A DNA stretch of 64,000 nucleotides from Pseudarcicella hirudinis. GTDB lineage: Bacteria > Bacteroidota > Bacteroidia > Cytophagales > Spirosomataceae. The DNA is taken from contig NZ_FOXH01000005.1 in assembly GCF_900115665.1 (NCBI RefSeq), positions 62,001 to 126,000 on the forward strand, given 5' to 3'. Positions 18,309 through 28,484 of this stretch are shown here, one piece after another. The notes below the pieces were generated by a model. That model was not told the DNA's origin. It saw only the letters and a program-made list of their open reading frames with translations, and searched no databases. The first letter of the stretch is position 1. Each line of letters starts with the position of its first letter. Position numbers and translations under genes: made by a program.

Positions 18309-18974
18309 TTACCATTCAATTCCACTTAGACCTTTGTCAATCAGATAGTTATTAGCCTGAGAAAAATGTCTGGTGCCAAACCAGCCGCCATAATTAGCTG
18401 CCATTGGTGAGGGGTGTTTAGCTTTCAGAATCAAATGTTTGGAACCATCAATTACGGCACCTTTATCCTGAGCGTACTTTCCCCAAAGCATGAAAACTAC
18501 TCCGGATTTTTCTGCTGAGATACAACGAATGACGGCATCTGTGAATTGTTCCCAGCCTTTTTTCTGATGAGAACCCGCCTCTCCTGCTCTAACAGTCAGC
18601 GTGGCATTGAGCATCAATACCCCTTGTGTTGCCCATCTTTCCAGATTACCGGAAACCGGAACCGGTTTCCCCAAATCACTCTCAATTTCTTTAAATATAT
18701 TTCTAAGTGAAGGCGGGTGAACTACTCCGTCATTTACCGAAAATGAAAGTCCGTTTGCCTGCCCGGCTCCATGATAAGGGTCTTGTCCTAAAATAACCAC
18801 TTTTGTTTCATCAAAACCGCATTTGTCAAAGGCATTGAAAATCAGCTTTCCGGGAGGATAAATTTTGGTCTGCTGGTATTCACTTTTAACAAATTGAACT
18901 AAATCAGTAAAATAAGGTTTCTGAAATTCAGCAGCAAGACGATTTTTCCAGGATTCGGCAATATTTACGTTCAT
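18309..18974 (-). CDS. ung: Uracil-DNA glycosylase, family 1
   Basis: Cytosolic base-excision repair enzyme of 221 residues, normal for the family. It removes uracil from DNA. The water-activating loop GQDPYHG carries Asp65 and His68. VVILGQDPYH precedes the uracil-binding ANGLSFSV, and the Leu-loop HPSPMA carries the catalytic His187. GWFGTRHFSQAN and the terminal GLSGIEW are also typical. Start ATG at 18974. It is upstream of the thioredoxin-family gene with a 36-base gap. Confidence 0.98.
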   Translation of the reverse strand: MNVNIAESWKNRLAAEFQKPYFTDLVQFVKSEYQQTKIYPPGKLIFNAFDKCGFDETKVVILGQDPYHGAGQANGLSFSVNDGVVHPPSLRNIFKEIESDLGKPVPVSGNLERWATQGVLMLNATLTVRAGEAGSHQKKGWEQFTDAVIRCISAEKSGVVFMLWGKYAQDKGAVIDGSKHLILKAKHPSPMAANYGGWFGTRHFSQANNYLIDKGLSGIEW

Positions 18975-19202
18975 TTTTCGGTAGTAGTTTGAATTTGGCT
19001 ATCCCGTACATATTTTTGTAAAAAACTTTGGGGCCAACTGATCTATTTTTTGGTAAAGTAATTGATTTTAAAACTCGTTTGACGTAATTTTCGTTAAATA
19101 TAGGAAGCTTCTAAATTATTAAGGCTAATTTGATCCAAATTATTGAACTTAAAACCAGAAGTGTGACTCAACTAATCCAGATAACACAAAATTTCTGATC
19201 AA

Positions 19203-19589
19203 ATGATAAGTGCTATAACTGAAGGCGTAAAAGTTAGTGTGCAGACTGAATATCAGGCTGAGTATTCAAACCCTCTGCATGAACATTTTGTTTTTTCTTA
19301 CCGGATTCGTATTGAAAATGAAAGTGATTTTACGGTACAGTTACTTCGCCGTCATTGGTTTATTCATGATGCTAACGGAACTATCCGTGAAGTTGAAGGC
19401 GAAGGTGTTATCGGGAAACAGCCTGTTTTAGAACCGGGCGAGTTCCACGAATATGTAAGTGGCTGTAACTTAAACACTTCTATCGGAAAAATGGTTGGAA
19501 CCTACCTGATGGAAAGAATCATGGATGGAAAACATTTCATGGTACAAATCCCGGGTTTCTCAATGATTGCTCCTTATCGTCTGAATTAA
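19203..19589 (+). CDS. apaG: ApaG protein (Co2+/Mg2+ efflux-associated)
   Basis: ApaG-family protein of 128 residues with an FN3-like beta sandwich. It shows family signatures: GVKVSVQTEYQAEYS, the FSYRIRIENES strand, VQLLRRHWFIHDANG and the GEGVIGKQPVLEPGE segment, ending with IPGFSMIAPYRLN. The name comes from enterobacterial genetics (apaGH), where it affects Co resistance. Its molecular activity remains unclear. No apaH is nearby. It is a single gene. Confidence 0.95.
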   Translation: MISAITEGVKVSVQTEYQAEYSNPLHEHFVFSYRIRIENESDFTVQLLRRHWFIHDANGTIREVEGEGVIGKQPVLEPGEFHEYVSGCNLNTSIGKMVGTYLMERIMDGKHFMVQIPGFSMIAPYRLN

Positions 19590-19750
19590 TCCTGATTTTT
19601 TTCAGAAAACTTCTTATCAATGTACTGAGATTTTGTGCCGGTTCTGTCAGTCTTCATATAAAATCCAAATCACTGACTGAATATATTACACTGAAAATCA
19701 GAACATTCTGACATTTCTTCTTTGTCTTTATTCTTAAAGTTTATATAGTT

Positions 19751-20521
19751 TTGATTAAAAAATACTTAAAATACCTTCTTACCGCTCGTAATGAGCATTC
19801 TCTTCATTCTCCTTTTGTCTTTGAACTGTACACAAAAGTCATTCGTTCCAAAAAATCTTCTGATATTTTCAGGGAAATAGAATTACTCCGCAGTAAATTA
19901 TTGAAAGACAAGAGGACTATTGAAATTACGGATTTCGGAGCGGGTTCAAAAATCTACAAAAGCAATACCAGACAAATCAGGCAGATTGCCAAAAGTGCAG
20001 AAAAGTCTCCGAAATTCGGAAAATTGCTTTTCAGGCTGATCAGTTTCTTTCAACCTTCAGTAATATTTGACCTGGGAACTTCCCTGGGAATCACTACCAT
20101 TTACGAGTCCAAAGCAAATCCGAAAGCAAAGCTAATTTCCTTCGAAGGTTGTCCGGAAACTGCTAAAATTGCCTTACAGAATTTTAGTGATACGGCCTGT
20201 AACAATATAGAAGTGGTGGTCGGAAATTTAGATGAAACGCTGCGGGAAAAGGTAAATCAGGTTTCTCAGATAGATTTTGCCTTTTTTGATGCCAATCATC
20301 GTTATGAGCCGACCATGCAGTATTTTAAAACATGCCTGCCGAAAGTTCACAATGAAACGGTTTTTGTATTTGACGACATTCACTGGTCAGAAGAGATGCA
20401 TCGGGCCTGGACTGACATAAAAAATGATTCTTCTGTACTTATTTCAATTGATCTGTTTTTTGTAGGTCTGGTATTTTTCAGAACAAATCAGCCAAAGCAG
20501 GATTTTGTCCTTAGGTTTTAA
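19751..20521 (+). CDS. Class I SAM-dependent methyltransferase
   Basis: Predicted O-methyltransferase-like enzyme of 256 residues. It opens with a Bacteroidota-typical NEHSLHSPFVFELY segment (about 15-28). The SAM-binding motif I is VIFDLGTSLGITTIY, then LISFEGCPETAKIA and IDFAFFDANHRYEPT with acidic metal or substrate residues, and VFVFDDIHWSEEMHRAW. The start must be TTG at 19751, because no ATG exists between the upstream in-frame stop at 19709 and residue 1 of the conserved region. It is convergent with the mutase operon, with only four bases between stops. Substrate unknown. Confidence 0.85.
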   Translation: MIKKYLKYLLTARNEHSLHSPFVFELYTKVIRSKKSSDIFREIELLRSKLLKDKRTIEITDFGAGSKIYKSNTRQIRQIAKSAEKSPKFGKLLFRLISFFQPSVIFDLGTSLGITTIYESKANPKAKLISFEGCPETAKIALQNFSDTACNNIEVVVGNLDETLREKVNQVSQIDFAFFDANHRYEPTMQYFKTCLPKVHNETVFVFDDIHWSEEMHRAWTDIKNDSSVLISIDLFFVGLVFFRTNQPKQDFVLRF

Positions 20522-20525
20522 GAAG

Positions 20526-22652
20526 TTAATTCATTAGTTCACTCAGAATCTTCTGGGCGGCAATGGAAATAATTGTTCCGGGACCGAAAACACCTTTTAC
20601 TCCTGCATCATATAAAAACTGATAATCCTGCGCCGGAATTACGCCACCGGCAATTACCAGAATATCTTCTCTTCCAAGCTTTTTCAATTCTTCAATCAGC
20701 TGGGGAACAAGCGTTTTATGCCCTGCTGCCAGACTGGATGCTCCTACCACATGTACATCATTTTCAGTTGCTTGTCTGGCAACTTCTTCCGGTGTTTGAA
20801 ATAAAGGCGTAATATCTACGTCAAAACCCAGATCAGCGAAGCTCGTAGCAATTACTTTAGCGCCCCTGTCGTGGCCGTCCTGCCCCATTTTTGCCACCAT
20901 AATTCTTGGTCTGCGACCTTCTATTTTCGCAAACTCATCTGCCATTTCTCTGGCAATTCTGAAATTCTCGTCGTCTGTCACTTCTGAAGAATAAACACCT
21001 GAAATTGAACGGATAATAGCTTTATGGCGTCCGTAAACTTTTTCTAAAGCCATTGAAATTTCTCCTAAAGTAGCTCTTAATCTGGCTGCTGCTATGGCTA
21101 AATCTAATAAATTTCCCTCTTTTGTAACAGCAGCATCTGTAATGCTCTGTAAAGCCTCCTGCACCAAAACCTCATTTCTTTCTTTTTTAATCCTTTCTAG
21201 TCTTTCAATCTGTGACAACCTTACGGCCTGATTATCTACTTCAAGAATCTCTATGTTAGTTTGTTCGGTAATCTGGTATTTATTGACACCAACAATAATA
21301 TCCTTTTTAGAATCAATTCTGGCCTGCTTTTTAGCCGCGGCTTCTTCAATTCTCATTTTAGGCAAACCAGTTTCTATGGCTTTAGCCATTCCGCCAAGTT
21401 CTTCTACTTCTTCAATAAGTGTCCAAGCTTTTTCTGCCAGTTCTTTCGTCAGAAATTCTACGTAATAAGAACCTCCCCAGGGATCTACAATTCTGGTTAT
21501 ATCTGTTTCATTTTGAAGATATAATTGCGTATTTCTGGCAATTCCTGCTGAAAAATCTGTTGGTAAAGCAATAGCCTCATCCAGTGAATTGGTATGAAGA
21601 CTCTGGGTATGTCCCAACACGGCAGCCATTGCTTCTATGCAGGTCCGGGTAACATTATTAAAAGGATCCTGTTCGGTCAGCGACCAGCCGGAAGTCTGAC
21701 AATGCGCTCTCAAAGCCAGAGATTTACTGCTTTGAGGGTTAAATTGTTTAACAATTTTTGCCCAAAGCATTCTTCCCGCCCTCATTTTCGCAATTTCCAT
21801 AAAATGATTCATGCCGATAGCCCAGAAAAAGGATAATCTTGGTGCAAAATTATCAATGTCCAACCCTGCTTTAAGGCCGGTTCTGAGATATTCCAGGCCA
21901 TCTGCCAGCGTATATGCCAGCTCCAGATCTGCAGTTGCTCCCGCCTCCTGCATATGATACCCTGAAATAGAAATGGAGTTGAATTTCGGCATTTTTGCCG
22001 CAGTATATTCAAAAATATCGGCAATGATTTTCATAGATGGTTCCGGCGGATAAATGTATGTATTCCGAACCATGAATTCTTTGAGTACATCATTCTGAAT
22101 GGTTCCTGATAATTTATCAGGACTTACACCCTGTTCCTCTGCCGCTACAATAAAAAATGCCATAACAGGCAACACCGCCCCGTTCATGGTCATGGAAACA
22201 GACATCTGATCCAATGGAATTTCATGAAAAAGGATTTTCATATCCTCCACAGAATCTATGGCTACCCCTGCTTTTCCCACATCTCCGGTTACTCTGGGAT
22301 GATCCGAATCATATCCCCGGTGCGTTGCCAGGTCAAAAGCAACGGATAAACCTTTTTGCCCGCCTTTCAGGTTTCTTTTGTAAAATGCATTGGATTCTTC
22401 AGCGGTTGAAAAACCTGCATACTGCCGGATTGTCCAGGCTTGCTGTACATACATTGTAGAGTAAGGTCCCCGCAGGAAAGGAGGCAATCCTGCTGCAAAT
22501 TGTAAATGCTCTGCCCCTGCAATATCATCAGCTGAGAAAACCGGCTTTACGGTAATTCCTTCCGGAGCTTTCCAGCTTTTAGCATTTTCCGTAGAAATTT
22601 CCTCTTTTTCAAATGCTTTCCTCAATTCTATTTTAGAAATATCTGGCTTCAT
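20526..22652 (-). CDS. mutB: Methylmalonyl-CoA mutase large (catalytic) subunit
   Basis: Adenosylcobalamin-dependent isomerase interconverting succinyl-CoA and (R)-methylmalonyl-CoA, 708 residues. The N-terminal TIM barrel includes [20 protein letters not shown] (CoA-binding) and [10 protein letters not shown]. The C-terminal Rossmann domain has the base-off cobalamin motif with the axial His in GQDGHDRGA. It pairs with the small subunit encoded 16 bases upstream to make the heterodimer used in the propionate/methylmalonate pathway. No epimerase or meaB gene is in the window. mutB is used here for the catalytic subunit (synonym scpA/mcm). Confidence 0.97.
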   Translation of the reverse strand: MKPDISKIELRKAFEKEEISTENAKSWKAPEGITVKPVFSADDIAGAEHLQFAAGLPPFLRGPYSTMYVQQAWTIRQYAGFSTAEESNAFYKRNLKGGQKGLSVAFDLATHRGYDSDHPRVTGDVGKAGVAIDSVEDMKILFHEIPLDQMSVSMTMNGAVLPVMAFFIVAAEEQGVSPDKLSGTIQNDVLKEFMVRNTYIYPPEPSMKIIADIFEYTAAKMPKFNSISISGYHMQEAGATADLELAYTLADGLEYLRTGLKAGLDIDNFAPRLSFFWAIGMNHFMEIAKMRAGRMLWAKIVKQFNPQSSKSLALRAHCQTSGWSLTEQDPFNNVTRTCIEAMAAVLGHTQSLHTNSLDEAIALPTDFSAGIARNTQLYLQNETDITRIVDPWGGSYYVEFLTKELAEKAWTLIEEVEELGGMAKAIETGLPKMRIEEAAAKKQARIDSKKDIIVGVNKYQITEQTNIEILEVDNQAVRLSQIERLERIKKERNEVLVQEALQSITDAAVTKEGNLLDLAIAAARLRATLGEISMALEKVYGRHKAIIRSISGVYSSEVTDDENFRIAREMADEFAKIEGRRPRIMVAKMGQDGHDRGAKVIATSFADLGFDVDITPLFQTPEEVARQATENDVHVVGASSLAAGHKTLVPQLIEELKKLGREDILVIAGGVIPAQDYQFLYDAGVKGVFGPGTIISIAAQKILSELMN

Positions 22653-22668
22653 GACTTACAATTTGCGA

Positions 22669-24066
22669 TTATTTTTCAAATTCCTCCGACACTCTTAAAT
22701 CTTTTAACAACTCAAAAGAAACATTGCTGTTTTCAGGATTTGATTCATTCCTCTGAGTTTTCTCAAAAAAGGTATTTTCATCCCTGAATTTATTCACCCC
22801 GACCATTACTTTTTTACCCGTCTTCAGGTTTTCTACATTTTGTAAATGGCTTCCCCTGATTGTCATCTGAATCTCTCCTCTTTTGAATGATTCAAGAATT
22901 CCACCCTTTTCTTCAACCTCTTTTACAATTTCCCAGGCTTTTTCTGCCAATTGGAACGTCAGGTTTTCTATAAAATAACTTCCGGCGGCAGGATCTTTCA
23001 CTTTGTCGAAATAGCTTTCTTCTTTCAGAATGGATGATACATTTCTGGAAATTCTTCTGCCAAAATCATCTGCTGCCCCGAAAGTTTCATTAAAAGCATG
23101 AACTGAAAGTGCATCACAACCTCCGATCAGTGCAGACATCGCTTCAGTCGTTGCCCTCAGCATATTGTTATGGGCAGACAAAGAAGAGTCATAATAAGAA
23201 GAAGTCTGACAATGAATACTTATTTTTTGCGGATATTCTGCCTGAAAGTCATATCCTTCAAGCAGTTTGGCAAACAGGAACCTTAAAGCTCTCACTTTGG
23301 CAATTTCTGTAAAATAGCTGGTTCCAACGGAAAGAGAACATTCTATATTTTGTACAATTTCCGGTAATGCCAAACCCCGTTCTGTCAGTTCATCCAAAAC
23401 GCATATCAATGATGAAACTGTATAAGCTAATTCCTGAACAGCTGTAGCTCCTGCATTGTGGAAATGATGGCTATTTACCGTAAGTACTTTAAAATGAGGA
23501 GAATCTTGTACTTTTTTAATAACCTCTGCCTTTTCATACCATACATTTTCATGCCAGACACCTTTGGTCATAAACAAAGCTATGGGATCATCATTGAGTG
23601 TCCCCCTGATCCGGTAATTGACGAATTTAAGAAGGGCTTCTATAACCGCTAAAGAATTATTTTCAATTTTAAATGAAATAGGAGTCTCCGAGAATTTGAT
23701 ATTATGAAATAACTTTGTAAATTCGATTTCACCCATTGGTACACCACTAATATCAATCTGCACAGAATCGGCGCCATTTTTCAAACTGCTGATTATCAGT
23801 GCATTATCCTTATTTGTATTATCGAATTTGATCTGGTCCCGGTTTTGCCAGTTTCGGTTAAAATCCTGACAATTAACCTGTTGCAAGGCACTCAAAGGTA
23901 GTGTACTCAGGTCTTCCGCCGTGTAATAGGGTTCGACAACTATGCCCTCGTTCGTATGCCAAAGCAGCGTTTCTTCAAAGTCTTTGCCTTTGAGGTCACG
24001 CAGGGTCTGTTTGTGCCATAAATCTTTTGAAACAGGCGCAAATTCATTGAAAATTGTTTTTTTCAT
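22669..24066 (-). CDS. mutA: Methylmalonyl-CoA mutase small subunit
   Basis: Non-catalytic partner subunit of 465 residues. It shares the barrel architecture of the large subunit (LRALRFLFAKLLEGY, KISIHCQTSSYYDSSL, DPAAGSYFIENLTFQLAEKAWE) but has no cobalamin-binding DxHxxG motif. It ends where the degenerate C-terminal domain of longer small subunits (about 600 residues) would begin. The short form appears intact rather than broken, since it ends normally and is followed closely by mutB. It is the first gene of the two-gene operon, with a strong promoter at 24110-24141. Confidence 0.93.
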   Translation of the reverse strand: MKKTIFNEFAPVSKDLWHKQTLRDLKGKDFEETLLWHTNEGIVVEPYYTAEDLSTLPLSALQQVNCQDFNRNWQNRDQIKFDNTNKDNALIISSLKNGADSVQIDISGVPMGEIEFTKLFHNIKFSETPISFKIENNSLAVIEALLKFVNYRIRGTLNDDPIALFMTKGVWHENVWYEKAEVIKKVQDSPHFKVLTVNSHHFHNAGATAVQELAYTVSSLICVLDELTERGLALPEIVQNIECSLSVGTSYFTEIAKVRALRFLFAKLLEGYDFQAEYPQKISIHCQTSSYYDSSLSAHNNMLRATTEAMSALIGGCDALSVHAFNETFGAADDFGRRISRNVSSILKEESYFDKVKDPAAGSYFIENLTFQLAEKAWEIVKEVEEKGGILESFKRGEIQMTIRGSHLQNVENLKTGKKVMVGVNKFRDENTFFEKTQRNESNPENSNVSFELLKDLRVSEEFEK

Positions 24067-24109
24067 ATTTGAAACATATCAATGTTTTTTTTGATTTTTC
24101 AAAGATTAA

Positions 24110-24141
24110 CAAAGATAAATTTTTAGACTATTCCGAACAAA
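24110..24141 (-). promoter_or_regulatory. Promoter of the methylmalonyl-CoA mutase operon
   Basis: On the minus strand TTTG (24138-24141) is followed after 20 bases by TATCTTTG (24110-24117), an excellent Bacteroidota promoter about 44 bases before the mutA ATG. Confidence 0.72.
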
Positions 24142-24249
24142 TATTTTAAGAAATAGCATAGTAATGGCATATCGATTGTATTATTCTAAGGCAACACTTT
24201 TTAAAGGGTTTTAACTTTCCAATTTTTTGCATTTTAGAGGTATTTTAGG

Positions 24250-24280
24250 TTTGCCAGTCCGTTGAAATTTACTATTTTTG
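24250..24280 (+). promoter_or_regulatory. Promoter of dnaA
   Basis: TTTG (24250-24253), a 19-base spacer and TATTTTTG (24273-24280) fit the Bacteroidota consensus exactly. The mRNA leader would be about 200 bases to the ATG at 24490. I see no canonical TTATCCACA DnaA box in this gap. Confidence 0.72.
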
Positions 24281-24489
24281 TCTCCCTTTTTCAGGGGGTT
24301 TTCAGTCTGACATTGCGTTCTGCCTGTTAAAAATCTGATTGCCAGCACCTTACTAGTAAGAGTAAAATTTTACGCTTTTTGCTATTTAAATAATTTACGT
24401 TGTTTCTAAGCCACTATTACTAATAATTCTAAAAAAAATTAGTCATCTGAAAGCCGTGAACCGCGAAATTGGAAAAAAATAACCTAACA

Positions 24490-25929
24490 ATGCAAACAGA
24501 AGTCAGGCAAGTGTGGGCGAGATGCCTTGATATTATTCGCAAAGAAACTTCAGACCAGAGTTACAAAACCTGGTTTGAGCCTATCGTACCTTTGCGTGTA
24601 GTAAATGATACCCTGACGATCCAGGTTCCGAGCCAGTTCTTTTTTGAGTGGCTGGAGGAAAACTATGTACATGTACTTCGTCTTGCCATTGATGCCACTT
24701 TGGGGGTAAACGGCATGTTAGAATATTCCATCATTGTAGACAAAGGAGATCGTAAAAACCCTCCTATTGCCTATAATGTTCCTAATCAGAAGCAAACAGT
24801 TCCCGCTCCGAAACCGAAGCCTAATCAGCCTGAGCCCAATATCTATCACAGTCCTTTTCAGTTAAAGGACCTTGACTCACTGGAGCTGGATTCTTATCTG
24901 AACCCGCATTATACTTTTGACAATTTCGTAGAAGGAGATTGTAACCGTCTTGGGCGTTCTGCCGGACTGGCCGTGGCTGAGAGACCAGGGGTTACTTCTT
25001 TTAACCCATTGATGATTTATGGCGGTGTAGGGCTGGGTAAGACTCACCTGGTACAGGCTATCGGAAATTATATCAAAGATCGCTACGACAATAAATTTGT
25101 TTTGTACGTTTCCTCCGAGAAATTTACCAATCAATTTATCAATGCCATCCGGAACAACACTTTGCAGGCATTCACCAATTTCTATCTTCATGTAGATGTA
25201 CTGATTCTGGATGATGTACAGTTTCTGGCTGGAAAAGAGAAGACTCAGGAAACTTTCTTCCATATTTTTAACCACCTTCATCAATCAGGTAAACAAATTA
25301 TCATGTCATCTGACCGCTCTCCGAGAGAGTTGCAGGGCATGCAGGACAGATTGCTTTCAAGGTTTAAATGGGGGCTGACTGCCGATCTGCAACAACCTGA
25401 CTTTGAAACAAGAATTGCCATTATTCAGAAAAAACTGCAATCTGATGGCATTTATATAGAAGATAAGGTAATTGAATACCTTGCTCACAGCATTGATACC
25501 AACGTTCGTGAACTGGAAGGAGTTATTGTTTCTCTGATGGCTCATGCTTCATTGAACAGACGTGAAATTGATATGGATCTGGCAAGAGCTACTTTGAAAA
25601 ATATCGTAATCGATAATGAAAAGGAAGTTACCGTTGATAATATCCTGGATGCGGTTACCAATCATTTCGACATTGATCTCAGTGAATTAAAGAGTAAATC
25701 CCGCAAAAGAGAAACCGTTTTCCCGCGTCAGGTAGCGATGTACCTTATGAAAGAATTTACCAATTTGCCTTTAAAATCAATTGGTTATCATTTTGGCGGG
25801 CGTGATCACAGTACCGTAATTCATGCAGTACAAACTGTCAGTGAGATGATCGAACAGGACAAAGATGTTGAGAAAACGATGCAGACCTTGTACAGACGGT
25901 TTAACAGAGTGAGATCTAAAGCTGAATAA
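24490..25929 (+). CDS. dnaA: Chromosomal replication initiator protein DnaA
   Basis: Replication initiator of 479 residues from the ATG at 24490. A TTG seven codons earlier is possible but less likely. Domain I (VWARCLDIIRKETSDQSYKTWF) is followed by a Pro-rich linker (~95-125), the AAA+ core with Walker A GGVGLGKTH and Walker B LILDDVQF, and domain IV with the signature GGRDHSTVIHA for DnaA-box binding. The flanks are mutase genes and a cellulase, not dnaN/recF/gyrB, so gene context gives no support for an origin here. It is monocistronic with its own promoter and terminator. Confidence 0.98.
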   Translation: MQTEVRQVWARCLDIIRKETSDQSYKTWFEPIVPLRVVNDTLTIQVPSQFFFEWLEENYVHVLRLAIDATLGVNGMLEYSIIVDKGDRKNPPIAYNVPNQKQTVPAPKPKPNQPEPNIYHSPFQLKDLDSLELDSYLNPHYTFDNFVEGDCNRLGRSAGLAVAERPGVTSFNPLMIYGGVGLGKTHLVQAIGNYIKDRYDNKFVLYVSSEKFTNQFINAIRNNTLQAFTNFYLHVDVLILDDVQFLAGKEKTQETFFHIFNHLHQSGKQIIMSSDRSPRELQGMQDRLLSRFKWGLTADLQQPDFETRIAIIQKKLQSDGIYIEDKVIEYLAHSIDTNVRELEGVIVSLMAHASLNRREIDMDLARATLKNIVIDNEKEVTVDNILDAVTNHFDIDLSELKSKSRKRETVFPRQVAMYLMKEFTNLPLKSIGYHFGGRDHSTVIHAVQTVSEMIEQDKDVEKTMQTLYRRFNRVRSKAE

Positions 25930-25939
25930 ATATAAAAAG

Positions 25940-25980
25940 AGAATCGGGCTTATCTGAATCAATCAGATAAGCCCGATTCT
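25940..25980. terminator. Bidirectional intrinsic terminator
   Basis: AGAATCGGGCTTATCTGA pairs perfectly over 18 bases with its complement around a five-base loop, with A/T runs on both sides, between convergent dnaA and the GH9 gene. Confidence 0.93.
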
Positions 25981-25992
25981 TTTAGTGCTTGT

Positions 25993-28479
25993 TTAAAACG
26001 TACCGAATGTATAACCTTTTTTCTTAAGCGTGCTGATTAACTTATCTAATTTATAGTAGAATTTATCTGTTCGTGCCGGATCAGTTCCCACATGGCTCAA
26101 TAGGATAAAACCGTTCAGTCCCCCGGCATTTTTAACCTCATAATCCATAATTTTCTGATAAATTCTGTCGCTGCTTACATAATTTTTCATTTCCGGTGTC
26201 GTGTAATCAGCGTTTGAGGAGGTCCCGCCGGTGTAATTTACCAACGTTATATTCTGTTCTTTACACCAGTCTGAGATCGTAGAATTATACCATTCATAAG
26301 GTGGCATGAAAGCATAGGATTTCTCTCTTTTTATGCCAAATTTTGCCAATTCTGTATAGTTATCTGATAAATCTTTCAGGAAATCCTCCTTAGAGACCAA
26401 TAGTGAATCCCTGTTTTCCCAGGGAACATAAAGCAAATGTTTATCCGAATGCCCTCCTAAATAATGCTGATCCTTTATCAGTTGTAAAATCGTACCTTTA
26501 AAAGCAGGATTCCGGTAAAAATCACCTGTGAAAAAGAAATTGGCTTTTACCTGATGTTTTTTGAGCACCTTTGCAATGAGCTCTCCCCCATCATTAAAGG
26601 TATGTCCGGTAAAGGTCAGATAGATTTTCTTTTCTTTTTTATTCATTCTCACAATCGCCCCCTCTTCCTTTGTAAGGTTTTTCAGAACATTTTCCTTTGT
26701 TCCTTCATTTTCCAGACTGGCTAAAAGATAAGACAAACTCGCAGTTCCATCCATTGTTGGCTCATTGGTTGAATAATCCCCGTAATCATCGTGGTAAACC
26801 ACCAGATTCGACTGGAATGCTGCGAATTCATCGGGCTGGTACAAAGTAATTCCAATCAATCCTTTCCAGATAGAACCATAAACCGGCCCGTCTACTAAAC
26901 CGCCGTCCAGTTTGTAATGATTTAAATGGGCGAGAGAAGAATGTGGATCATGAGGCGAAACACCATCCTCCGGTAAACCGCCGATCATGCCTGCTCCCCA
27001 GGGATTACAGCCAAATAACCAGTCGCGAAGAGCAGCCAGCATATCATCATAAGCCTTAGTTCCGCTTACTTTCTGGTAGAGCATGATCTGGGTAATCATG
27101 GCACTGACGTAGTTGTTTGAACACCAGACGAATGGGATGCCATTCTGAAAAGGATTGTTTTTCCCCCTTAGGTAAACTTTTTCAATCCCCTGCCGCATAA
27201 ATTCTTTGAATGTTGCGGAATATTTCTCTGAATCTCCGGTATTATTGCTCATATAAAAATGACCCAAATTCAGAAACGGATACCATTGATAGTGTCTGGC
27301 AGTGTCAGCTCCCATCCAGGGTGTCTGAGGTTCCTGTCTTCCCAGACTGGCTGCTTCCTGATAATAATTCCCTGGTGCTTTAATGGCATATAATTGTGTA
27401 GCAGCCAGTTCCATATCATCTACCCAGTTATCTTCTTCGTAAAAATATGGTGCTCCTCCCGGGGCGGTCTGACAAACACCCGGAAATTGTTTGCCAAATT
27501 CATAAGCGTCAATGGCTTTAGGAATAAGCTGATCTGCATATCCGGGATAAAACTTCCGAAGCACCTGACTTGCCAATGCAAAGGTTGAGGCATATTTTCC
27601 GGCAGTAGAAGCTACTCCGGTTGTTCTGTTTTTATATTTAAATCCCTGTGGCTTTCCGGTAACAAAATACACCGGACGTGCTAAACCCTGATTGCCTGCG
27701 TATTGTACTTTGTCATGATTTGGCAATCGCATACCTTTATGATCACGGTCGTCAGCGAGCTGATTATACATTTCATTTTTACCCGGATTCATTTTCAGAA
27801 GCCAGTCAATTCCCCATTTTGCTTCGTCGAGAATATCCGGAATATTATTTTTGCCTTTATTACCCCAGGCATCATGTTCATCTCCATATACTTCGGGATT
27901 TTGCTGATAGGCAAATAACAGCTGAAAAGCCGCATTGGCAGAAGTAGTAACATATTGCAGATAATCTGAGGCATCATGCCAGCCTCCGGATACATCCAGG
28001 TGCGTTGAATCTTTTTTGGGATCAGGATGATAAACGATAAACCCATCCTGTTTATGGCAGGAATCTTTCAGAAAGGGATTATACCCACTCCGCTGCTGAC
28101 GCATATATCTGAGAATAAAATCAGCAGTACCATCATAGACATCGGCATTGATGCGAAAATTCGGAGAAATGGCATTTCCGGATTTGATGAAATACATGCC
28201 TGATTTTCTGAACTCGCTGAAATCTAAACGGGCTGAGGATTCAAATGCGGCATATTTTCCGAATGATTTTATCTTAACAGAATGAAATACCCGCTTTTTT
28301 GAAAAGGCATCGTACAGACCAAATTCTTTAATCTCATCATGCTCCTTGCTGACCCAAACAGCTACTTTGACGGAATTAGGTAAATACCCTAATTGATTGA
28401 TACGCACCCAGGATGATTGCTGTGCTAATGTTATCCTTGCAAAAAGGCTGAGAATCGACAATATCAGGATTTTGTTCAT
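25993..28479 (-). CDS. GH9 endoglucanase fused to a NodB-like polysaccharide deacetylase domain
   Basis: Secreted carbohydrate-active enzyme of 828 residues from the ATG at 28479. An open frame extending to 28599 only translates the upstream repeat array. After a signal peptide (ends near TLAQQ) come a CelD-type Ig-like domain (WVRINQLGYLPNSVKVAVW), then the GH9 (alpha/alpha)6 barrel with the paired Asp motif GGWHDASDY and the acid Glu in STNEPTMDGTASLSY. After a short linker, residues ~625-828 form a NodB-like domain. It has metal-binding HSDKH but an altered first motif (TFTGHTFNDGG instead of TFDDG). It may hydrolyse beta-glucans, and the deacetylase activity is uncertain. The fusion could target acetylated plant polysaccharide (inference). 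Confidence 0.9.
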   Translation of the reverse strand: MNKILILSILSLFARITLAQQSSWVRINQLGYLPNSVKVAVWVSKEHDEIKEFGLYDAFSKKRVFHSVKIKSFGKYAAFESSARLDFSEFRKSGMYFIKSGNAISPNFRINADVYDGTADFILRYMRQQRSGYNPFLKDSCHKQDGFIVYHPDPKKDSTHLDVSGGWHDASDYLQYVTTSANAAFQLLFAYQQNPEVYGDEHDAWGNKGKNNIPDILDEAKWGIDWLLKMNPGKNEMYNQLADDRDHKGMRLPNHDKVQYAGNQGLARPVYFVTGKPQGFKYKNRTTGVASTAGKYASTFALASQVLRKFYPGYADQLIPKAIDAYEFGKQFPGVCQTAPGGAPYFYEEDNWVDDMELAATQLYAIKAPGNYYQEAASLGRQEPQTPWMGADTARHYQWYPFLNLGHFYMSNNTGDSEKYSATFKEFMRQGIEKVYLRGKNNPFQNGIPFVWCSNNYVSAMITQIMLYQKVSGTKAYDDMLAALRDWLFGCNPWGAGMIGGLPEDGVSPHDPHSSLAHLNHYKLDGGLVDGPVYGSIWKGLIGITLYQPDEFAAFQSNLVVYHDDYGDYSTNEPTMDGTASLSYLLASLENEGTKENVLKNLTKEEGAIVRMNKKEKKIYLTFTGHTFNDGGELIAKVLKKHQVKANFFFTGDFYRNPAFKGTILQLIKDQHYLGGHSDKHLLYVPWENRDSLLVSKEDFLKDLSDNYTELAKFGIKREKSYAFMPPYEWYNSTISDWCKEQNITLVNYTGGTSSNADYTTPEMKNYVSSDRIYQKIMDYEVKNAGGLNGFILLSHVGTDPARTDKFYYKLDKLISTLKKKGYTFGTF

Positions 28480-28484
28480 ACTTG

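Noticed and set aside
24067-24489. Replication origin oriC
   Set aside because: No DnaA-box cluster is visible and neighbouring genes do not support it.
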